From Clostridia bacterium (GTDB lineage: Bacteria; Bacillota_A; Clostridia; Oscillospirales; CAG-272), in assembly GCA_017467225.1 (NCBI GenBank), contig JAFTSR010000258.1, positions 1 through 5,476 on the forward strand: a stretch of 5,476 nucleotides of DNA, in the 5' to 3' direction. The notes beneath the pieces were generated by a model, which saw nothing but the letters and a program-made list of their open reading frames with translations, was not told where the DNA came from and made no database searches. Position numbers and translations under genes: made by a program. Below, piece after piece: positions 1 to 5,065 of the stretch. Position 1 is the stretch's first letter, and each line of letters opens with the position of its first letter.

Positions 1-5
1 GGATA

Positions 6-31
6 CGTAAGGGGAGCGGGCTCCCCTTACG
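6..31. repeat. Perfect 11-bp inverted repeat, hairpin 1 downstream of the hydrolase gene
   Basis: CGTAAGGGGAG at 6-16 is exactly complementary to CTCCCCTTACG at 21-31, with loop CGGG. On the plus strand it is followed by a T-rich stretch (GTTTTCTTTC, 35-44), so it could terminate a transcript entering from the left. On the minus strand it is the third hairpin after the hydrolase stop codon and has no T tract. Seen directly: the pairing. Inferred: a terminator or mRNA 3'-end role. Its GGGGAG/CTCCCCTT arms resemble the repeat elements at the other end of the window. Confidence 0.6.
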
Positions 32-44
32 CACGTTTTCTTTC

Positions 45-78
45 GCCTATTTCTTTGTCGTGTGACAAAGAAATAGGC
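45..78. terminator. Perfect 15-bp inverted repeat, probable 3'-end hairpin of the hydrolase transcript
   Basis: GCCTATTTCTTTGTC at 45-59 pairs without mismatch with 64-78 around a four-base loop (GTGT). It lies 38 bases past the hydrolase stop on the minus strand. Neither side has a clean run of Ts, so it is not a textbook intrinsic terminator. A transcript-end stabiliser, a bidirectional terminator or a dispersed intergenic palindrome are all possible. The stem is clear; the function is inferred from position. Confidence 0.5.
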
Positions 79-81
79 ACA

Positions 82-97
82 TCTAACAAAAGTTAGA
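82..97. repeat. Short 6-bp hairpin between hydrolase stop and the long hairpin
   Basis: TCTAAC at 82-87 pairs with GTTAGA at 92-97 around an AAAA loop (TTTT when read on the minus strand). It is the first of three hairpins after the hydrolase gene. The stem is short and AT-rich, so it may be incidental or part of a composite transcript end. Confidence 0.3.
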
Positions 98-115
98 AAG
101 CTCTGTTCGCACTCC

Positions 116-2173
116 CTAAACCGCTCCATACCGCCAGTACACATACACCGGCACCGCCGACCATCCGTGGCACAGGCTACCTGCGCCGCCGAAATCACGC
201 TCGCCTGCGGCCGTTTCCCAAAACGTGGTCGCGCCCTGTGCCAGCATGCCGCCCCATATACGATCAATTTCATCCAGAACGAACGCATGATAAGCTTCGT
301 CCTGCAGCAGTGCGTCGTAGCGGAAGATGCTGTAAGACAAGGTCACCTCATGCAGCGTAGCGTCATGTGCCAGATTTTCACGCACGCGGCTTGCCTGATC
401 GCTCGGACATGCACCGCAGCACAGCGCCAGCGCCTGCGTCAGCTGTGCGCGGTGGTAGCGCTGACCGTCGCGCAGGCGCAGATAGGTGTCGTACACACCG
501 GCCGTGCTGTCAAAAAAGGTGTTGTGAATGGCGCTGTTCAATCGGTCGCGCGCAGCAAGCAGCCGCTGAGCCTCCCCTAGCTGCTCCAGGCACATATATA
601 GCTGCGAAAGTGCCGCCATCGCCAATGAAACAAAGCAATTGAGCGGCGCATCGTAGGTCATATCCTCGGGTGCGACGCTGCCGCCAATGCTTCCCTCAAG
701 TCCGGTCTGCCATTCATAGAAATTCCAGTGCTTCTCCTCGGGATAGCAGGTCAAAAGACCGTTCTCCTCCATTCGCGCCAAAAATCCATCAACAATGCGC
801 GCAGCGGTCGGCAAAAGCTCTCGCGCCGTGGCAAGATCGCCGGAAAACGCCACGTATTCCGCCAGCTGCACCACAAACATGGCGCTGAATGCGGGAATGG
901 TGATTGAGCAGCGTGCCGGCGAGCAAAGCTCCAGCAGATTGTCCTCACGCAGCGAACGCGCGATCAGTGCCAATGACGCGCGGGGTGCTGCCGTTTCGTC
1001 ATAAGCGTAATAGCCGCACAGCATCTGATTGCGCGAGTCCATGGTGTACAGCGCCTGCTCGCGCCACGGGCAGTCCTCATAGTGATCATGCAGGCATAGA
1101 CGCAATGTGCGCAGACAGGCATCATAAATTTCGGCACGGATACCTTGGACACCCGCCGGATAAGGCAGCGGTTCGGGCAGCGGATAATCCACCGGGCAAA
1201 CGCCGGCGTAGGCAATGCTCACCTCGGATGACTGCGCGGCAACGTTGAGCTGCAAGTAGCGCAGACCCAAGCGGCGCAGCGGATACAGCAGCTGCGTCTG
1301 TCCTGCAGGCAGGCGACAACGACCGGCAAAGCAGCGACCGCCGATCTCGGTGCGCACGCGACCGTCCGCCAGGTGCTCACCCCAGCCGATCAGCACATCC
1401 GTCTCTTTCGCCAGCGTCACATCCAGCGTCAAAAAGCCGACCTGCTCTGCACCAAGGTCAAAAATATACGCCGTACCTTGTGCGCAGTGTGACGCAACGA
1501 AAGGAGCTCGCTGCATGCGCACGCCAAAGGCCATCTCACTCACGCCATCAATCTCGGCATAATTCTCGCGCTTCACGAAAGTCGAAGGAACATGCTCGCC
1601 CATCTGCAAAGGTGCAATCGGGCGCGGATACAGCTCGCTCGGCATATCCGAGAGCACCTCGGTCACGCATCGTTCGCCACACAGCGGCGCCGTGTAATCT
1701 ATGTCAAAGGAAAAGCCCAGCTGTCCCGTCACCATTGGCACGCCGCGACTGCGATGACGGTCGGTGCGGTACAAAAGCGTCTGTGCGTCCGAGCGCCAAA
1801 CTGCCGTTCCCGTCGCGTCACACAAGCAGAAAATGACGCCTGCACACTCGCGGCGATCGGTCGAGGTATCGCAATTTTGCGAGGTGAGAAGCAGATACAG
1901 CCGTCCGCCGCGCAGCTGCTCGGCATCCAGGACGCGCTCCTCGCATACCTTGTGCGACGCATAGTCGGTAAACTGGCCAAAGGCCGGGCAAGTGTTTTCC
2001 CTGCCCTCACGCGAGCAGTACAGCGCGAAGTCCGAGTCCACGCTGATGTGCAGCGTCCACGCGCCCGTCGCGTCGGGCGGAACGCGGAGAGGACATTCGG
2101 CCACCAAAAACATATTGGGCTCGTCGTAATCGCGTGCCCAGATCCATGCAGCGTCCTGCAGATAATTTTTCAT
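116..2173 (-). CDS. GH78-type alpha-L-rhamnosidase family glycoside hydrolase
   Basis: Predicted inverting glycoside hydrolase of family GH78, which releases alpha-L-rhamnose from glycosides; the true substrate cannot be read from sequence. The N-terminal AAWIW (8-12) opens a beta-sandwich region typical of bacterial rhamnosidases. A second beta region (about 230-310) carries FDLGAEQVGFL and RRLGLRYLQL. An (alpha/alpha)6 barrel follows from about 335. The core motif EDCPWREQALYTMD places D367, E372 and D379 at the spacing of the substrate-binding and catalytic residues D567/E572/D579 of Bacillus RhaB. GATTFWE supplies the candidate general base E653, and SLCHGW contains the family's late histidine, H669. 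The protein ends 16 residues after that histidine, so the C-terminal beta-sandwich of longer GH78 enzymes is absent; I recall a clostridial subfamily of this compact form. There is no signal peptide, so it is probably cytosolic and acts on imported glycosides. The start is fixed by an AAAAAGGAGG site six bases upstream. No transporter or sugar-catabolism gene is visible nearby. Confidence 0.88.
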   Translation of the reverse strand: MKNYLQDAAWIWARDYDEPNMFLVAECPLRVPPDATGAWTLHISVDSDFALYCSREGRENTCPAFGQFTDYASHKVCEERVLDAEQLRGGRLYLLLTSQNCDTSTDRRECAGVIFCLCDATGTAVWRSDAQTLLYRTDRHRSRGVPMVTGQLGFSFDIDYTAPLCGERCVTEVLSDMPSELYPRPIAPLQMGEHVPSTFVKRENYAEIDGVSEMAFGVRMQRAPFVASHCAQGTAYIFDLGAEQVGFLTLDVTLAKETDVLIGWGEHLADGRVRTEIGGRCFAGRCRLPAGQTQLLYPLRRLGLRYLQLNVAAQSSEVSIAYAGVCPVDYPLPEPLPYPAGVQGIRAEIYDACLRTLRLCLHDHYEDCPWREQALYTMDSRNQMLCGYYAYDETAAPRASLALIARSLREDNLLELCSPARCSITIPAFSAMFVVQLAEYVAFSGDLATARELLPTAARIVDGFLARMEENGLLTCYPEEKHWNFYEWQTGLEGSIGGSVAPEDMTYDAPLNCFVSLAMAALSQLYMCLEQLGEAQRLLAARDRLNSAIHNTFFDSTAGVYDTYLRLRDGQRYHRAQLTQALALCCGACPSDQASRVRENLAHDATLHEVTLSYSIFRYDALLQDEAYHAFVLDEIDRIWGGMLAQGATTFWETAAGERDFGGAGSLCHGWSAVPVYVYWRYGAV

Positions 2174-2179
2174 ACGGTG

Positions 2180-2189
2180 CCTCCTTTTT
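2180..2189 (-). promoter_or_regulatory. Strong Shine-Dalgarno site of the hydrolase gene
   Basis: Read on the minus strand this is AAAAAGGAGG, ending six bases before the ATG at 2173. The match to the anti-SD sequence is excellent and it fixes the start codon of the hydrolase. It contrasts with the poorly placed site in front of spoIIE. Confidence 0.9.
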
Positions 2190-2211
2190 GTATCGCGGTG
2201 ATTCTAAAACA

Positions 2212-2240
2212 AGTATATCACACTTTTTCTCACTTGTCAA
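2212..2240 (-). promoter_or_regulatory. Sigma-A-type promoter of the hydrolase gene
   Basis: On the minus strand TTGACA (2240-2235) is followed after exactly 17 bases by TATACT (2217-2212). A TG one base upstream of the -10 makes it an extended -10. This is a near-consensus vegetative promoter, with an expected start near 2205 and a leader of about 30 bases. Its -35 hexamer is embedded in TTGTCAA (plus strand, 2234-2240), which resembles a Spo0A box. No catabolite (cre) site or sugar-operon operator was recognised. Confidence 0.8.
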
Positions 2241-2256
2241 CGCATAATTCGACCAA
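2234..2256. promoter_or_regulatory. Pair of Spo0A-box-like sites between the divergent promoters
   Basis: The Spo0A box consensus is TTTGTCRAA (reverse complement TTYGACAAA). Positions 2248-2256 read TTCGACCAA, eight of nine matching in the reverse orientation. Positions 2233-2241 read CTTGTCAAC, seven of nine matching in the forward orientation. The second overlaps the -35 of the hydrolase promoter; the first sits where a -35 for spoIIE would lie. Known: Spo0A-P activates spoIIE in Bacillus through such boxes. Inferred: the same control here. Short motifs can occur by chance. Confidence 0.5.
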
Positions 2257-2281
2257 AAAAGCAGCCCTTTTACGGTATAAT
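2248..2281 (+). promoter_or_regulatory. Candidate Spo0A-dependent promoter of spoIIE
   Basis: A perfect TATAAT lies at 2276-2281. At the normal 16-18 bp spacing upstream there is only A-rich sequence with no -35 likeness, whereas TTCGAC (2248-2253) precedes it by 22 bp. Bacillus spoIIE and spoIIG promoters are known to be sigma-A promoters with over-long spacing (21-22 bp) that need Spo0A-P bound over the -35 region. The resemblance is close but untested. Expected transcription start is near 2288. Confidence 0.6.
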
Positions 2282-2291
2282 GATGCCGTAA
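2270..2291. repeat. Inverted repeat flanking the spoIIE -10 box
   Basis: TTACGG at 2270-2275 and CCGTAA at 2286-2291 are exact inverted copies separated by ten bases that contain the TATAAT box. This could be an operator for a repressor blocking the promoter, or chance in a short region. No known regulator was matched to it. Confidence 0.35.
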
Positions 2292-2295
2292 CATA

Positions 2296-2320
2296 AAAGG
2301 AAAGGACAACCCTTACGGGT
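2296..2320 (+). promoter_or_regulatory. spoIIE leader: distant Shine-Dalgarno and small hairpin
   Basis: AAAAGGAAAGGA (2295-2306) is the only purine-rich SD-like sequence before spoIIE, but it ends 26 bases before the ATG at 2333. Between them ACCC (2309-2312) can pair with GGGT (2317-2320). Folding this four-base stem would shorten the effective spacing to about 14 bases. Weak initiation or structure-dependent initiation are possible; so is an unrecognised start codon, such as the in-frame ACG at 2315. Confidence 0.4.
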
Positions 2321-2332
2321 CATGATCCGCGT

Positions 2333-4708
2333 ATGCAACAATCTTCTGCCTTCTCCGGCCGTGCGCAGCGGCTGCGGCAATGGCTGCTTTCACGTCGGCA
2401 CGTCGACGCTTCCTCAAAGGACGCCGAGCAAAACACCCCGTCACAGCACGCCGCACACCGTGCTTTGCTTCGCTCCGGCGCCATGGCGTTGCTCGGCTAT
2501 GCACTCACCCGTGCCTCACTTCTCTTTTCAGTCAATCCACTGCCTGCCGCTCTGCTCATCGCCGCGCCGAGCTCTCTTACTGCCACCCTTTTTGGGGTTT
2601 TATTTGGCCTTTGGCAAGGCGCGCCGCATCCGTCCGTCACGCTTCTGACGGTATCGGTCGGCTGGCTTTTGCGCATGGTGCTGCGTCTGTATGCCTATCC
2701 CGGCGGATCGGCACATGCCGATGAGCGTCTTGCCTACCGTCGCGCGCTCCTGGCGCATCTTTCCCACACCGTTCGCACCCTTTACCGCGGCGAGGATGGC
2801 GACCATCCGCCGACCGCATCCGCTGCTCCGCCCTCCCAGGCACTTCCCACCTCGCTGCGCACGCTATGCGCGCTTTTTGGCGGCGTTGCAGGCGCGCTCT
2901 GGCATTGCGCACATGGCGGCTTTACCTATTACGATCTATATGGTGCCTTGCTTTTACTGCTGCTCACCCCAAGTGCTTGCGCTCTCTTTTGCTTTGCGCT
3001 GGATGCAGAGAAGGCGCATCAGGGCGCGCTGCGGCCGCGTATGGGACAGGCTGCGCTCCTGTGCTCAGTCTGCTTTTGCCTGCGCGCGTCCACCTTCTTC
3101 GGTATTTCCCTGCCCGTGGTTCTGCTGCTTTGCCTGGCGCTCTATCTTGTACCGCGGCGCGGTATCGGGCTTGCCTTGGGTGCGCTGCTGCTTGGAGGGC
3201 TGTCCATCGACGCGACAGTTCTGCCGCCCATGCTGCTGTGCGTGATCATTTATACGCTGCTTTGTCGCGCGGCACGGTGGTTAGCGCTTCCGCTGGCCAC
3301 CGCGGCTGGTCTTTTAGGCGCCCTGGCCGGTGGAAAGGTGTTCTTTTGGCAGATCGCGCCCTGCTTTTGTATCGCTGCGCTGATCATCAGCATGTACACG
3401 CGTATCAGTCGACGCGCAGCCGTCTCGCCCGAGCGCCGTGCGTCGCACTATCAGCACGATGCGGCCTTTTCGTCGCTGCGTGCCGAGCAAGCGCGTATCG
3501 AGCATTTGAATGCGCGGCTGTGCACCATGTCCGGTGCATTTGGCGGGCTTTGTGAGGTGCTTCTACACATGGGAGATCGACTGCGTTACACCGCCTCCCT
3601 TGCCGGAGACCCCGTACACGCCGAGGCATTTGCCAAGGATTGCAGTGTCATGGCCGGACTTTTGCGCGACGCGCTTGCCGAAGATGCGCGCACCCTGCAC
3701 GCGGACGATCAGCGTGCCGAGGCGCTGGGTCAGTTGCTGCGCCAAGAGCAATTTCCCTTTCGGCAGCTGGTTTGCCTTGTCGGCGCGGATCGCTGCCGCA
3801 TTGAGCTGTACGGCTGCTCATCAGCCGCAGACGCCGCCGTGCGTGAGCGGCTGCACCGTTTGATCGAGCAGCAGACCGGCTTTGCTCTACGGACGCCGAT
3901 CTGCGACACCAGCGCCGGGGAGAACGGTGTGCTGGTGCTGCAATCCCGTCCGCGACTGTCGATGCAATGCATGTTTCGCTCGCTGGCGGCCGGCATGGGA
4001 CTTTCGGACGAGCCACAAGCAAAAGCAGCAACAAAAAAAGTCCCCGGCTGTGGGGACAGCATTCGCTTTTTCTCTGACGGGCAGGAGCATTTTTTCGCGC
4101 TTTTGTGCGACGGAATGGGCAGCGGCGAGCAAGCCGCGCTGACCTCCGGCATGAGCGTTTTGCTGCTTGAGAGAATGCTGCGCGCCGGTGTCGGCATTGA
4201 CACGGCGCTGACCATGCTCAATCACTACCTTTTCTCCCGTATGGGCAAGAGCGGCGAGAGCACCACCACGGTCGATCTGATGATGGTGGATCTGTTCAGC
4301 GGCAAGGCGCGGTTTATCAAAAGCGGCGCGGCGGACACGCTGCTTTTGCGCGACGGACAGCTATACGCCATCGGCTGTCGCACCTTCCCGCTCGGTGCGC
4401 TGTCGGGAATTGACGTGCAGATCGTTCCCTTCTCTTTACGCCACGGCGATCTCATTCTGATGATGAGCGACGGCATAGCCGACGTTTTGGAGAGCGATTC
4501 TTCGCTTTCGGCACATGCATCATCGGACGACGAGCCCACACCCGAGGACAACAAAGCGCAAAACTGGCTCTACGACATGTTGGACACGCCGCCCTCCGAC
4601 GACAGCATGGAAACACAGCTGCTGCTGGAGCGCATTCTGCAAACCGCCCGACAGCGCGGCTCGCCGGACGACATGACCGTCGCGCTTTTGCGTGTGGTGG
4701 GTGAGTGA
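2333..4708 (+). CDS. spoIIE: Stage II sporulation protein E, membrane PP2C-type serine phosphatase
   Basis: SpoIIE dephosphorylates the anti-anti-sigma factor SpoIIAA at the polar septum, freeing sigma F in the forespore; it also takes part in polar division. Layout: a basic hydrophilic tail (1-45), then about ten hydrophobic segments between 46 and 354, with a polar loop at about 123-172. A soluble linker follows (about 360-560), then a PPM/PP2C phosphatase domain (about 570-790). Metal-binding motifs are visible: GD at 574-575, DGMGSGE at 593-599, TTVDLMMVDL at 645-654, SDG at 712-714 and DDM at 779-781. The total of 791 residues is close to the 827 of the Bacillus protein. A polar, acidic insert at about 719-745 separates the SDG and DDM motifs. 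ATG 2333 is the only canonical start before the membrane domain, but its SD is far upstream. Upstream signals suggest Spo0A control. The downstream neighbour is a convergent queH, not the tilS-hpt-ftsH genes often found after spoIIE. Confidence 0.95.
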   Translation: MQQSSAFSGRAQRLRQWLLSRRHVDASSKDAEQNTPSQHAAHRALLRSGAMALLGYALTRASLLFSVNPLPAALLIAAPSSLTATLFGVLFGLWQGAPHPSVTLLTVSVGWLLRMVLRLYAYPGGSAHADERLAYRRALLAHLSHTVRTLYRGEDGDHPPTASAAPPSQALPTSLRTLCALFGGVAGALWHCAHGGFTYYDLYGALLLLLLTPSACALFCFALDAEKAHQGALRPRMGQAALLCSVCFCLRASTFFGISLPVVLLLCLALYLVPRRGIGLALGALLLGGLSIDATVLPPMLLCVIIYTLLCRAARWLALPLATAAGLLGALAGGKVFFWQIAPCFCIAALIISMYTRISRRAAVSPERRASHYQHDAAFSSLRAEQARIEHLNARLCTMSGAFGGLCEVLLHMGDRLRYTASLAGDPVHAEAFAKDCSVMAGLLRDALAEDARTLHADDQRAEALGQLLRQEQFPFRQLVCLVGADRCRIELYGCSSAADAAVRERLHRLIEQQTGFALRTPICDTSAGENGVLVLQSRPRLSMQCMFRSLAAGMGLSDEPQAKAATKKVPGCGDSIRFFSDGQEHFFALLCDGMGSGEQAALTSGMSVLLLERMLRAGVGIDTALTMLNHYLFSRMGKSGESTTTVDLMMVDLFSGKARFIKSGAADTLLLRDGQLYAIGCRTFPLGALSGIDVQIVPFSLRHGDLILMMSDGIADVLESDSSLSAHASSDDEPTPEDNKAQNWLYDMLDTPPSDDSMETQLLLERILQTARQRGSPDDMTVALLRVVGE

Positions 4709-4726
4709 GTGAAGAAATGGGTAAAT

Positions 4727-4840
4727 GCGGGGGGAACGAGTTTGCCGTTCGCGCTTGCGCGATGATGGCGTTCAGCCATCAAGGTAAACTCGAAGGTCGC
4801 TTGCGACCGGCCCCTCGCGCTCCCCTTCAAAAACTTTTGA
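4727..4840 (+). repeat. Multibranched structured repeat element behind spoIIE
   Basis: The element begins 18 bases after the spoIIE stop with GCGGGGGGAAC and ends with CCCCTTCAAAAACTTTTGA. Inside, CGAGTTTGCC (4737-4746) pairs with GGTAAACTCG (4783-4792, one G-U) and encloses two hairpins: CGCGC/GCGCG (4750-4761) and GATGGC/GCCATC (4764-4780). A further hairpin GGTCGC/GCGACC (4795-4808) follows, and GGGGA (4731-4735) can close the whole with TCCCC (4821-4825). Six consecutive complementary arms are well beyond chance. A weak TCAAAA/TTTTGA stem (4827-4840) precedes an AT-rich stretch and may help termination. It could be a dispersed intergenic repeat, a transcript-end structure or a small RNA. 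Confidence 0.65.
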
Positions 4841-4928
4841 TCAATTTATTTGCTAAAGTTGGAGCGGTTCTGTTCTATATAGAAAAATCGGGCATCCATG
4901 TGGGACCCCTGCCCCACACGATGGATCT

Positions 4929-4958
4929 ATCAAAACTGAACTGTGGATAAGTTTTGAT
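4929..4958. repeat. 9-bp inverted repeat around the DnaA box
   Basis: ATCAAAACT (4929-4937) is exactly complementary to AGTTTTGAT (4950-4958), with a 12-base loop. The AT-rich stem and the following TATAGTCTTTCT make it at best a weak plus-strand terminator for spoIIE. The loop holds nearly all of a DnaA box. Confidence 0.45.
4942..4950 (-). promoter_or_regulatory. Perfect DnaA-box sequence
   Basis: TGTGGATAA here is TTATCCACA on the minus strand, the strict consensus DnaA box. Only one perfect copy is visible, so this is not evidence for a replication origin. It could be a DnaA-titrating or regulatory box, or a chance nine-base match in AT-rich DNA. Confidence 0.35.
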
Positions 4959-5006
4959 TATAGTCTTTCTGCCTCCCTAACAAATTTAGCTTGTTCCTTT
5001 TTCCAT

Positions 5007-5060
5007 AAGTTTTTTGAAGGGGGTGCGGGGGGAACTTTTGTACACAAAAGTTCCCCCCGC
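5007..5060 (-). terminator. Long perfect palindrome element behind queH
   Basis: GCGGGGGGAACTTTTGT (5025-5041) pairs without mismatch with 5044-5060, giving 16-17 base pairs. On the minus strand it begins five bases after the queH stop and is followed by ACCCCCTTCAAAAAACTT (5024-5007). Head and tail match those of the element behind spoIIE. The position suggests it forms the 3' end of queH mRNA, possibly working on both strands between convergent genes. It lacks a T tract on the minus strand and has only TCTACTTATTC on the plus strand, so factor-independent termination is uncertain. Confidence 0.6.
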
Positions 5061-5065
5061 TCTAC

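Larger units (their letters stand above)
4841..5006. other. AT-rich core of the convergent intergenic region, no gene seen
   Basis: This stretch is clearly more AT-rich than the genes around it. It contains the 12-base palindrome TTCTATATAGAA (4873-4884). It also has an interrupted hairpin, ATCCAT-GTGGG pairing with CCCAC-ACG-ATGGAT (4894-4904 with 4913-4926), and the hairpin and DnaA box listed separately. No convincing start codon with ribosome site, tRNA or promoter was found. The short reading frame from GTG 4705 to 4950 runs through the repeat and shows no family resemblance. Confidence 0.55.

Noticed and set aside
1592..2296. 234-codon plus-strand frame opposite the hydrolase
   Set aside because: It is a shadow frame on the antisense strand of a well-supported gene in GC-rich DNA; no domain features.
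2322..2648. 108-codon frame starting at ATG 2322, closer to the SD-like sequence than spoIIE
   Set aside because: Its translation shows no family likeness and overlaps the SpoIIE coding frame; SD spacing of 15 bases is also poor.
4705..4950. 81-codon reading frame starting with GTG that overlaps the spoIIE stop
   Set aside because: No ribosome site, and most of it is translation of the structured repeat and AT-rich spacer; no recognisable protein family.
4942..4950. Replication origin
   Set aside because: Only one DnaA box, with no dnaA/dnaN genes or box cluster.
4841..5006. A tRNA gene, as found near spoIIE in some Firmicutes
   Set aside because: No T-loop sequence, acceptor stem or cloverleaf pattern could be found on either strand.
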